The notes below the pieces were generated by a model, which had not been told where the DNA came from, ran no database searches, and saw only the letters and a program-made list of their open reading frames with translations. 64,000 nucleotides of DNA from an uncultured Bacteroidales bacterium (GTDB lineage Bacteria > Bacteroidota > Bacteroidia > Bacteroidales > UBA932): assembly GCA_949297365.1 (NCBI GenBank), contig CASFSL010000021.1:1-64000 (forward strand). The letters run 5' to 3'. Positions within the stretch are counted from its first letter, which is position 1. Each line of letters opens with the position of its first letter. Shown piece after piece: positions 34,687-42,360 of this stretch. Both the position numbers and the translations under genes were made by a program.

Positions 34687-36123
34687 ATGGAACGAATCAG
34701 GTCGTTATTTGAAAAATATTCAGGTGCCGCTGAATACAATATCTGTCCGCTGCCGTCATCAGGAGGCAACCGGCAGTATTTCAGGATTACATGGAGCGGA
34801 GGCAGCTGCATTGCCGCCATAGGCACCACTAAGGAGGAGAATGCCGCATTTCTGTATATGGCCCGGCACTTCGGAAAACTGGGACTGCCGGTGCCCGGAA
34901 TACTGGCCGTGAGTGACGACGGCATGACTTATCTGCAGGAGGATCTGGGCAGTACTACCCTTTTCGACGCAGTGGCGGCAGGCCGGAGAAGCGGAGAATA
35001 CTCCGGGGATGAGCGGAGGCTTCTGCGCATGGCGGTGGAGACCCTGCCGGCATTCCAGTACGCCGGAGCTTCGGGGATGGACTTCTCCAAATGCTTTCCG
35101 GTACAGTATTTCGACCGCACCTCGATAATGTTCGACCTCAATTATTTCAAATACTGCTTCTTGAAGCCTTCCGGTGTGGAGTTCAGCGAGACCGACCTGG
35201 AAGAGGATTTCAACCGTCTGTGCGACAGGCTGCTGACGTGCGACAGCGGGCATTTCATGTACCGGGATTTCCAAAGCCGCAACATCATGGTGCCGGAGAA
35301 CGGCGAACTGCGGTTCATCGACTTTCAGGGCGGCCGCATGGGACCGGTACATTATGACCTGGCCTCTTTCATCTGGCAGGCCAGGGCCCGGTACAGTCCG
35401 GAGCTGAAACAGGAACTCACAGAGGCATACCTTGAAGCGCAGTCGCACTTCGAGGCGGTCAACAGACGCAATTTCCTTTCTGAACTGAGACATTTCATCC
35501 TGTTCAGGACCCTGCAGGTGCTCGGAGCATACGGTTTCAGGGGACTGTATGAGCGCCGACCTCATTTCCTTGAAAGCATACCCTATGCGATGGACAATCT
35601 CCGCGAGCTGCTCTCCGCACCGTTTGACGAATATCCCTGCCTGTGCCGGCTGCTCGGCCAGCTGATACCGCTCTACAGCCACAGAGAGCCGCGCGAGGAC
35701 GGACGGCTGCTGGTGCGTATTTTCAGTTTCTCATATAAAAACGGCATACCGGAGGACTCCTCCGGCAACGGTGGCGGCTATGTGTTCGACTGCCGGGGAC
35801 TGCCCAATCCCGGACGGCTGCCCGAGTACCGCTGCCTCACAGGCCTCGATGTCCCCGTCATAGAATATCTGCAGGGCTATTCCGAGACCGGGGACTTTGC
35901 CCGTGACACCGCAGCATTGGCGGACAGGCATATTGACAATTATCTGGAACGCGGATTCACAGACCTGATGTTCTGCTTCGGCTGCACCGGCGGACGGCAC
36001 CGTTCGGTATATTTCGCCGAGAGGCTGGCCGAACATCTGGCCGGAAGATACGCAGACCGGTCTGACACAATACAAATAAGGCTCGTACACCGCGAGCAGA
36101 ACCTTGAAAGGCAGATGCTATGA
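34687..36123 (+). CDS. Amino-sugar kinase (AmgK-like) fused to RapZ C-terminal domain
   Basis: 478 residues. N-terminal 1-320: aminoglycoside phosphotransferase-type kinase with YRDFQSRNIM (catalytic loop) and FIDFQGGRMGP (metal-binding Asp), most like AmgK, which phosphorylates N-acetylmuramate/N-acetylglucosamine at C1. C-terminal 340-478: the C-domain of the RNase adaptor RapZ (FDCRGLPNPG, FCFGCTGGRHRSVYFAERLA), which in E. coli senses glucosamine-6-phosphate; the RapZ kinase domain is absent. Overlaps the MurU-like gene by four bases (ATGA). The fusion suggests recycled sugar flux is sensed in the same polypeptide (inference). Start chosen after the -7 box; a TTG at 34678 is inside the box. 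Confidence 0.85.
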   Translation: MERIRSLFEKYSGAAEYNICPLPSSGGNRQYFRITWSGGSCIAAIGTTKEENAAFLYMARHFGKLGLPVPGILAVSDDGMTYLQEDLGSTTLFDAVAAGRRSGEYSGDERRLLRMAVETLPAFQYAGASGMDFSKCFPVQYFDRTSIMFDLNYFKYCFLKPSGVEFSETDLEEDFNRLCDRLLTCDSGHFMYRDFQSRNIMVPENGELRFIDFQGGRMGPVHYDLASFIWQARARYSPELKQELTEAYLEAQSHFEAVNRRNFLSELRHFILFRTLQVLGAYGFRGLYERRPHFLESIPYAMDNLRELLSAPFDEYPCLCRLLGQLIPLYSHREPREDGRLLVRIFSFSYKNGIPEDSSGNGGGYVFDCRGLPNPGRLPEYRCLTGLDVPVIEYLQGYSETGDFARDTAALADRHIDNYLERGFTDLMFCFGCTGGRHRSVYFAERLAEHLAGRYADRSDTIQIRLVHREQNLERQML

Positions 36124-36902
36124 CTACATACAGACCCGGAACGGCGATGATACTGGCGGCAGGACTGGGCACCAGACTCCGACCGCTGACCGACACTATG
36201 CCCAAAGCCCTGGTGCCGTACAACGGAGCCCCCATGATAGAAAGTCTCATCCTCCGGCTGAAGGCGGCCGGATTCTCCCGCCTGGTCATCAACGTGCATC
36301 ATTTCGCCGACATGCTGGAGGACTTTGTCAGGTCAAGGGACTGCTTCGGCCTGGACATCGCTTTCTCCGACGAGCGGGACCTGCTGCGCGACACCGGAGG
36401 CGGCATCCGGCACGCCTGGCTGTCAGGTCTGCTGGGAGACGGACCGGTGTTAATCCACAACGTGGACATCATCACTTCCGGGATTGACCTCAACGCCTTC
36501 TACGCCCATGCAGTCGCCGACAGCCCCGTAGCAGCCACACTTCTGGTGAGTGACCGCACCTCCTCCCGCTACCTGCTTGCCGGCTCAGACAGCCTGCTCC
36601 GGGGCTGGATATATCCCGCCAAAGGCTTGTTCAAAGGTACCGGCCCGGATGCCTCCGTTCCGACCGGGCACCCTGTCCCCCTTGATCCGCACTCCATCCC
36701 GGGACTTACACCGTCCGCATTCAGCGGGATACACATCATCACACCCGAAGCCATGAGACTTATGAGCGACTGGCCCGAGAAGTTCTCAATCATAGACTTC
36801 TACCTCCATATCGCTGCCGGGCATCCTGTCCGCTGTACGGATGCCCCTGCCGGAGCCGTCATTACAGACATCGGCAAACTTTCCCGGCTCAGCTTACCTT
36901 AA
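36120..36902 (+). CDS. MurU-like sugar-1-phosphate nucleotidyltransferase
   Basis: 260 residues with the NTP-transferase opening MILAAGLGTRLRPLTDTMPKALVP (10-33), NVDIITSGID for metal binding and FSGIHIITPEA. Together with the upstream AmgK-like kinase (ATGA overlap) it forms the kinase-uridylyltransferase pair that makes UDP-N-acetylmuramate from recovered MurNAc, bypassing de novo synthesis and fosfomycin-sensitive MurA; this is known in Pseudomonas and inferred here. A mannose- or glucose-1-phosphate specificity is possible from sequence alone. Confidence 0.85.
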   Translation: MTTYRPGTAMILAAGLGTRLRPLTDTMPKALVPYNGAPMIESLILRLKAAGFSRLVINVHHFADMLEDFVRSRDCFGLDIAFSDERDLLRDTGGGIRHAWLSGLLGDGPVLIHNVDIITSGIDLNAFYAHAVADSPVAATLLVSDRTSSRYLLAGSDSLLRGWIYPAKGLFKGTGPDASVPTGHPVPLDPHSIPGLTPSAFSGIHIITPEAMRLMSDWPEKFSIIDFYLHIAAGHPVRCTDAPAGAVITDIGKLSRLSLP

Positions 36903-38136
36903 TAGTCCTGTCGGGAGACACCCTGGCTATGAACAGCGAGGGAATGATCATGATGAGCAGCATCAGCACGAAGGCTGCCGCATCCACCAGCAATATATGC
37001 AGGGGATTGAGATTCACCGGGATAAAATCCACAAAATAATTCACTGGATTGAGCCTGAACGGCTTGAGCCATTTCTGCACGGCCAGCAGCACCAGAGCCA
37101 CCACATTGCCCCATACCATACCCCTGAGCACTATCGCGCCCCCTCTGTATATAAACACCTTGCAGATACTGACCGTCCTCATGCCCAGGGCCTTGAGCAG
37201 ACCTATCATGGATATGCGCTCAAAGAGGATGATCAGCAGTCCAGAGATCATATTGAAACCGGCTACAGCCATCATCAGTACCATGACTACCAGCACATTG
37301 AGATCCAGCAACGCCAGCCAGTCGAAAAGGCCGGGATAGATCTCGCTGATCTGCCGCACCACCACCGGCGCGTCCAGCGGCTGGTCCTTTGCCATGATTA
37401 TCTCCCCTATCGCGTCGTACACCTCGGCCCTCCTGCGTGCGGCCGCCTTGCCTCCGTCCCCGCCCAGGGATATCTCCAGGCAGGAGACATCGTGCTCATC
37501 CCAGCCGTTGAGCCGGCGTATCTGACGTATGTCCATCAAAGCCAGCCTCTCGTCCAGGTCCTCCAGCTGGATATCGTACAGACCGGAGATGACCAGCCTT
37601 CTCACCCTCACCTGCTCACCTATAAAATATACTGATATCCGGTCTCCGACCCCGTAGCCCAGCATCGCTGCCAGCCTCTTGGATATCAGCATCTGATCAC
37701 TCATACGCTGCCCCGAAAAGTCCGGCAGAGAGCCTTCCGTCAGAAAGTCCGCGAAAAAATCCAGCGAATAAGTCGAGTCCACTCCTTTGAACATCACCCC
37801 GTGTACGTCGTTCTCCGCCTTTATCATACCGGGCTTATACGCCGCCTCACTTACAGCCTTGACACCTGGAATCCTTTCTATATCCGGCAGATAAGACAAG
37901 TCTGCCTGCAGGGGATACACATCGTTCATATAGTCCATGCCGGGAACGGTCATCAGTATCTCCCCGGTGAAGCCGGCGGCCCGCCTTCCTATCTCTTTCT
38001 TGAAACCGCCCGATATCGCTACAGCCGCCAGTATCACGGCTATACTTATGGCCACGGACACACAGGCTATCCCGTTACTGGTCGAGCTCAGCCCGCTGCC
38101 CTTTATTTTTTTGGCGATAAATAAATTTAAATTCAT
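36889..38136 (-). CDS. FtsX-like ABC transporter permease (LolC/LolE type)
   Basis: 415 residues: membrane helix (about 25-48), a large periplasmic domain (about 50-265), then three membrane helices (about 275-300, 322-352, 378-402), the layout of LolC/E lipoprotein-releasing and MacB-like permeases. Motifs LFIAKKI and FERISMIGLLKALGM (ATPase coupling helix) are visible. No ATPase gene is adjacent. Its start has its own box TACCTTTG (38159-38166), divergent from tRNA-Gly. The 3' end overlaps the convergent MurU-like gene by 14 bases. Confidence 0.85.
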   Translation of the reverse strand: MNLNLFIAKKIKGSGLSSTSNGIACVSVAISIAVILAAVAISGGFKKEIGRRAAGFTGEILMTVPGMDYMNDVYPLQADLSYLPDIERIPGVKAVSEAAYKPGMIKAENDVHGVMFKGVDSTYSLDFFADFLTEGSLPDFSGQRMSDQMLISKRLAAMLGYGVGDRISVYFIGEQVRVRRLVISGLYDIQLEDLDERLALMDIRQIRRLNGWDEHDVSCLEISLGGDGGKAAARRRAEVYDAIGEIIMAKDQPLDAPVVVRQISEIYPGLFDWLALLDLNVLVVMVLMMAVAGFNMISGLLIILFERISMIGLLKALGMRTVSICKVFIYRGGAIVLRGMVWGNVVALVLLAVQKWLKPFRLNPVNYFVDFIPVNLNPLHILLVDAAAFVLMLLIMIIPSLFIARVSPDRTIKVS

Positions 38137-38166
38137 ATATTTGCAGTCCCAAGTCCTGCAAAGGTA
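38110..38166. promoter_or_regulatory. Divergent promoters of permease (-) and tRNA-Gly (+)
   Basis: Minus box TACCTTTG at 38159-38166 serves the permease; plus box TATATTTG at 38136-38143 with TTTG at 38110-38113 serves tRNA-Gly. The boxes face away across each other, so the two promoters overlap physically. Confidence 0.6.
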
Positions 38167-38176
38167 AACATTTTTC

Positions 38177-38249
38177 GCGGAAATAGCTCAGTTGGTAGAG
38201 CGTCGGCTTCCCAAGCCGAAGGTCGCGGGTTCGAACCCCGTTTTCCGCT
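38177..38249 (+). tRNA. tRNA-Gly (anticodon CCC)
   Basis: 73-nt cloverleaf: acceptor GCGGAAA/TTTCCGC, D-arm AGCTCAGTTGGTAGAGC, anticodon stem TCGGC/GCCGA with loop TTCCCAA (anticodon CCC), T-arm GCGGG TTCGAAC CCCGT. CCA not encoded. Followed by a terminator, and its 3' end plus terminator are duplicated 215 bases downstream. Confidence 0.95.
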
Positions 38250-38520
38250 CACACAAAAACACACACAACCACAGACCGCAGCACACCCGCCGGCGGTCTT
38301 TTTTATTCCGCCTCCCGCACCCTAGCGGGAAACGGGGTTCAGCCAAGACCTTCTCCTCCCTCCTTTGGAGGGCCGGGGTGGATATCAAAAGGCGCGGGTA
38401 CACTCGCGCTGATTTCGAGTACGAAGACGAGAAATCAGTGTGAGTTCGAACCCCGTTTTCCGCTCACACAAAAACATACAGAACCACAGACCGCAGCACA
38501 CCCGCCGGCGGTCTTTTTTT
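38229..38520. repeat. Duplicated tRNA-Gly 3' end with terminator (att-like)
   Basis: Bases 38229-38304 (T-arm, acceptor, spacer and terminator) recur at 38444-38519 with two mismatches, around a 139-base spacer without genes. The spacer holds a CTGATTTC/GAAATCAG hairpin next to copy 2. This looks like the two attachment sites left by an integrated element that decayed, or the rest of a second tRNA-Gly gene that lost its 5' half. Confidence 0.75.
38273..38304 (+). terminator. Intrinsic terminator of tRNA-Gly
   Basis: AGACCGC (38273-38279) pairs with GCGGTCT (38293-38299), followed by a T-run. A second identical hairpin lies at 38488-38520 in the duplicated copy and would also serve the convergent propeller gene region. 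Confidence 0.8.
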
Positions 38521-38541
38521 ACCACATTGCTTGCCAGGTCA

Positions 38542-39729
38542 TTATTTGAGGCGGGCGAGCATGAGGATGTCGTTGTCGGTGTCCCGAAGATCTGAGAGTA
38601 TGGCCTCCACCTGGGCCGCAGCATCACCTGAAAGCAGTCCCTTATCCAAGGCATTCCGCCCTATCTCCAGAAAATCCACCGCAGGTACAGGCAGTATCAG
38701 CCATCCGTTACCGAAAGTCGCCCACTCGAACGTAATGCCGAGAAAGTCATTTTCAAATTCCAGCGCATACCTGACCGACTTCCCTGTCTTGAGATCCGTA
38801 AGGACACGCGCAACATATTCACCTATATAGATACCGGGCATATACTCCTTCTGCTCTATCAAAGCCGAGAGCACTTTCCCGGGAAGAAGCTCGCTCTGCA
38901 CACTTTGCCCGTCTTTCAAAGTGCGCGTATCCACCGTGAAGACGGAGCTAAGCTCATTTCCATCCAGTACATAGAGCGTATCCGGCCAGCTGCCGCCGGA
39001 ACTGAGAGCTACATCAAAGGCCCCGCCGACATTGAACGAGGATGAGATCAGAGTATTGGAAGGCTCACGCCTGCGCTCCCTCCCTGTCTCGGGTATTTCC
39101 CACAGGACATTGCCCTCCACATCCTGACACCACGCCAGGGCCGGACAGGGATCCTCCTCATACGGGACCGCGAAAACCGTAAGCGTTCCGTCTTCCGGAC
39201 TCACCGAATAACTTGCGGAAGCTGTCCCGTATTCTGCCATCACCTCATGCGCCAGCGGCACATCTCCCAGATACTTTCCGGTCCGTATATCGTATGTCTT
39301 GATGTGATCCGGAGCGTCCATTATCCATACCTTTCCGCCCGGCTCATCCACAAACGTCTGAAACGAACACAGATACTCACCAGGACCGCGGCCGATATGC
39401 CCCACGTTACATACAAACTTACCTGTATGCCGGTCAAACACCTTCACTTCAGCCGTGTTCACTATGGATGTCGCATCCTTGACTATGTAATTGTCGGATA
39501 TCAGATAAGCTCCCACCATGGAGCCGAAAGCCGCAAGTGTGTCACTGTCCAGAGCCACAAACTCCGGCTCATATGCCAGCTGCGAGAATGCCAGCGTACC
39601 GCCATCAGCTACGTTGGAACAGTCCAGCGTAACACATCCGTTATCAGAGCCAATGCCGCCACATGAAGATATGCACAGCATACCAGTCGCAATCGCTGAC
39701 ATAATAAGACTAATCCTACTTCTATTCAT
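38542..39729 (-). CDS. 6-bladed beta-propeller lipoprotein
   Basis: 395 residues: lipoprotein signal (ISSCGG, Cys about 23), then repeated propeller blades, including NVGHIGRGPGEYLCSFQTFVDE, KVWIMDAPDHIKTYDIRTGKY and DTLYVLDGNELSSVF. The GRGPGEY signature is typical of the Bacteroidota 6-bladed beta-propeller family (DUF4934-like), common surface proteins with unknown ligands. Its start overlaps the end of the small upstream gene by eight bases, so the two are translationally coupled. Confidence 0.8.
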   Translation of the reverse strand: MNRSRISLIMSAIATGMLCISSCGGIGSDNGCVTLDCSNVADGGTLAFSQLAYEPEFVALDSDTLAAFGSMVGAYLISDNYIVKDATSIVNTAEVKVFDRHTGKFVCNVGHIGRGPGEYLCSFQTFVDEPGGKVWIMDAPDHIKTYDIRTGKYLGDVPLAHEVMAEYGTASASYSVSPEDGTLTVFAVPYEEDPCPALAWCQDVEGNVLWEIPETGRERRREPSNTLISSSFNVGGAFDVALSSGGSWPDTLYVLDGNELSSVFTVDTRTLKDGQSVQSELLPGKVLSALIEQKEYMPGIYIGEYVARVLTDLKTGKSVRYALEFENDFLGITFEWATFGNGWLILPVPAVDFLEIGRNALDKGLLSGDAAAQVEAILSDLRDTDNDILMLARLK

Positions 39730-39886
39730 TGCTGTTGTCGTGTTTGTTCATTACCGTCTGCTCCTCCGCGAGCTTTCTCCGATAAGCATCCAGGCGTTTC
39801 TTCCATGCACGCTGACGGGCCTTCTGCTCGGCCTCTTTCCGCGCCACATACTCGTCGTATCGCTTCTCCAGATAATTGTCCGCCAT
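39722..39886 (-). CDS. Small Lys/Arg/Glu-rich helical protein
   Basis: 54 residues from the ATG at 39886 (MADNYLEKRYDEYVARKEAE at the start). Nearly all one charged helix. Small proteins with this opening are common and uncharacterised in Bacteroidales. It overlaps the propeller lipoprotein gene by eight bases. An in-frame extension upstream to 39955 has no support. Confidence 0.6.
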   Translation of the reverse strand: MADNYLEKRYDEYVARKEAEQKARQRAWKKRLDAYRRKLAEEQTVMNKHDNSNE

Positions 39887-40014
39887 GATTAATAATTTTT
39901 CGGTAAAATTAACAATTTTCGAGCCGGCGACACACCTGTCCAGAAATATCACCACCCATAAAGCACCTTACGATTCGCCAAATCGCTGATAACCTGATGC
40001 ATACCTTTAATGCA

Positions 40015-40052
40015 GTTGCGGTATGCCCTGAAAAAACAGACCATACCGCAAC
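40015..40052. repeat. Perfect 11-bp hairpin between small protein gene and yeiH
   Basis: GTTGCGGTATG (40015-40025) and CATACCGCAAC (40042-40052) form an 11-bp stem with a 16-base A-rich loop. It is followed by another short inverted pair AAGCAC/GTGCTT. Likely the bidirectional terminator or a structured 3' end for yeiH; the rest of the 39887-40139 gap holds no gene. Confidence 0.5.
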
Positions 40053-40139
40053 CAATATCCGCAATAATCACTGATTGACAGAAAGTTAAGCACCACGCCC
40101 GTGCTTTATGGCTAGAGAATGCCGATAGTCAATAGGACA

Positions 40140-41096
40140 TCAAAGCAGGGTGATGACGGCCAGAGAAGAGACGGAGATGACAGCCCAGAGGGAGATGCCG
40201 AGCAGGAACGGCCTGACACCCACTTCCTTGACACTCTGCAACGAAAGGCCGCACCCTATCAGGAAAAGTGTCGCACCCAGAGCGTGTTTGGCGCAGCCGG
40301 CAATCCCTGCGGAAATCTTCTCCGGTATGCCTAAGTAAGTATTGGCCAGCATGGCGGCTATGAACAGAAAGATAAACCAGGGAACGGATATCTTCTTGCC
40401 TTTTTTCTTGAAAATAAATGTGGTGGCAATGGCCATGGGGATAATCCAGAGGGCACGGGTCAGCTTGACGGTCGTGGCTACTTTCAGGGCCTCCTCGCCG
40501 TAGGCCGCACCGGCACCTACCACCGAACTGGTATCGTGAATCGCTATCGCCGCCCATGTGCCGAACTGTTCCTGCGACAGGCCCACGAGATGACCGATTG
40601 CCGGGAATATCAGCAGGGCCACGGCGTTCAGCACGAAGACCGTCACCATGGACAGAGTCGTCTCATTGTCATCAGCGTCTATTATGGGTGCCACCGCCGC
40701 TATAGCACTTCCGCCGCATATAGCCGTGCCGGAGGAAATCAGGTAGGAATTGTTCCGCGAGAGCCTGAATACCCGGCCCAGCAGAGTACCGATAACCATC
40801 ACGCCCACTACCGAGACTATCGTAAAGAGCATTCCGTCCTTGCCCGACTCCACGGCTGAATACAGATTCATACCGAAACCGAGGCCCACAACAGAGGCCT
40901 GCAGCAGGTACTTCGATACCTTTTTAGTAAACACAGGGAAGGGTGAGCCGAGAGTCACGGCCAAAGCGATACCGGCCAGCAGAGCTACTGCCGTAGGCAG
41001 AAAGAACGATGCGATGAAAAGGGCCGCGAAAAGTATCCTGGCCATCCACTGACGCACTGTCACAGTGCTTGATAAGGTTGTTGCTGTTGTTTTCAT
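40140..41096 (-). CDS. yeiH: YeiH/UPF0324 family putative sulfate exporter
   Basis: 318 residues with nine to ten membrane helices. Family landmarks: LLQASVVGLGFGMNL, SSGTAICGGSAIAAVAPII, AIHDTSSVVGAGAAYG and LFLIGCGLSL. YeiH-type proteins are predicted inorganic anion (sulfate/sulfite) exporters; in enterobacteria they are linked to the LysR regulator YeiE. Here a LysR gene lies upstream on the same strand, but the 180-bp inverted-repeat element separates them. Confidence 0.9.
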   Translation of the reverse strand: MKTTATTLSSTVTVRQWMARILFAALFIASFFLPTAVALLAGIALAVTLGSPFPVFTKKVSKYLLQASVVGLGFGMNLYSAVESGKDGMLFTIVSVVGVMVIGTLLGRVFRLSRNNSYLISSGTAICGGSAIAAVAPIIDADDNETTLSMVTVFVLNAVALLIFPAIGHLVGLSQEQFGTWAAIAIHDTSSVVGAGAAYGEEALKVATTVKLTRALWIIPMAIATTFIFKKKGKKISVPWFIFLFIAAMLANTYLGIPEKISAGIAGCAKHALGATLFLIGCGLSLQSVKEVGVRPFLLGISLWAVISVSSLAVITLL

Positions 41097-41235
41097 GCCG
41101 CAAAACTACAACACCGGCCGCAACCCGTCACAACACACTTCCTTATACGCTATAACCTCCCGTTATACCCTCTGTCCGCACGTTCCCCTACCCCACCTCT
41201 GAAGAAGCCATACAACCTCAAAATACGCAAAATTG

Positions 41236-41415
41236 CCACTATGCATTTTCGTTATATTATAACTATTTAACTATTAGCTTATTTCTTTTCCTCAAAAATG
41301 CAAGAAGACCATAAATTGCTGAAAAACCAGCCTTTTTCGAAGCTTCTTACATTTTTGCTATTCTTCATAATACTGGTACATAAGCATATATTATCCAACT
41401 AAAATGCATAGTGAT
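41236..41415. mobile_element. MITE-like inverted-repeat element, copy B
   Basis: Ends CACTATGCATTTT (41238-41250) and its complement AAAATGCATAGTG (41401-41413) match those of the element at 11102-11282. A nested inner pair CAAAAATGCAAGAAG (41293-41307) / CTTCTTACATTTTTG (41343-41357) has one mismatch. About 180 AT-rich bases with no gene, placed between yeiH and the LysR gene. Confidence 0.6.
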
Positions 41416-41457
41416 ATTTGGAGACGATGAATGAAGCATGGGTTATCTAGAAGAGGA

Positions 41458-42354
41458 CTATCGGGAAGAGGTCTGGCGGAGGAGGAAGTGGTGGAAGCGG
41501 GCGTTGAGACCGGAAAACTCGCCGGGGCGGACGACGGTGGCAAACTCGCGGGGCATATCTATGCCGTCTATGTCCACGATACGCAGGGAGCCGTCTGCAA
41601 GCTCTCGGTGCAGGGCAATGACCGAGACAATGGCCATGGTGTCGCTGTTGCGGACATAGGACTTGATGGCCTCGGTGCTGCTGAGTTCAATGACCACATT
41701 GAGATCATCTACTCGGAGACCGTGCTGGCCGAGCGCATTTTCGACAATCTCCCTGGTGCCGGAGCCTTTCTCACGCAGGACAAGCGGGATAGTGCGAAGC
41801 TCGTCCACAGTGACCGAGTCCACGGACGCATACCTGCCATGAGTTCCTGACACCAGCACAAGCTCGTCAGCCATTAGATGTTCGTAATGCAGCAGCGGAC
41901 GGCGCGAGGCATTCTCCACGAAACCAATATCGACAGTCCCGTCACGCAGCCACTGTTCCACATTCTCACTGTTACCCGACAGCATGGAGACCTCGACTCC
42001 ACCGGAAATCTCCATAAACGAGGCAAGCACCGGCGGCAGCAAGTACATGGCTATGGTCGTGCTGGCTCCTATCGAGAGCTTGCCACGCCCGGTCTGGGCC
42101 AGCAGGTCCATATCGTATTCCAGCCTCTGATAGTCAGACAGCAGACGCTCGGCATGAGACAGCAGGAGCTCTCCGGCCTTGGTCAGGGACACACCCGAAG
42201 CACCGCGCACAAAAAGCGGCACTCCGAAACGCCCCTCCAACTCGCCGATATGACGGCTCACGGCAGGCTGTGTGATACTGAGAGCAGCGGCGCATTTGGA
42301 AAAACTCAGAGTCCTGGCCGCAGTGACAAACACCCTTAGACGGAATTCATCCAT
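41458..42354 (-). CDS. LysR-family transcriptional regulator
   Basis: 298 residues: N-terminal HTH (FRLRVFVTAARTLSFSKCAAALSITQ..AVSRHIGELE, 4-40) and a LysR substrate-binding domain (about 88-295). The binding domain fits the CysB/YeiE-like group. Adjacent to the yeiH exporter on the same strand, and six bases behind the polyferredoxin gene, which suggests co-transcription with the latter. It could respond to a sulfur or anion signal (inference from the YeiE-YeiH pairing). Confidence 0.9.
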   Translation of the reverse strand: MDEFRLRVFVTAARTLSFSKCAAALSITQPAVSRHIGELEGRFGVPLFVRGASGVSLTKAGELLLSHAERLLSDYQRLEYDMDLLAQTGRGKLSIGASTTIAMYLLPPVLASFMEISGGVEVSMLSGNSENVEQWLRDGTVDIGFVENASRRPLLHYEHLMADELVLVSGTHGRYASVDSVTVDELRTIPLVLREKGSGTREIVENALGQHGLRVDDLNVVIELSSTEAIKSYVRNSDTMAIVSVIALHRELADGSLRIVDIDGIDMPREFATVVRPGEFSGLNARFHHFLLRQTSSR

Positions 42355-42360
42355 ACCCAG

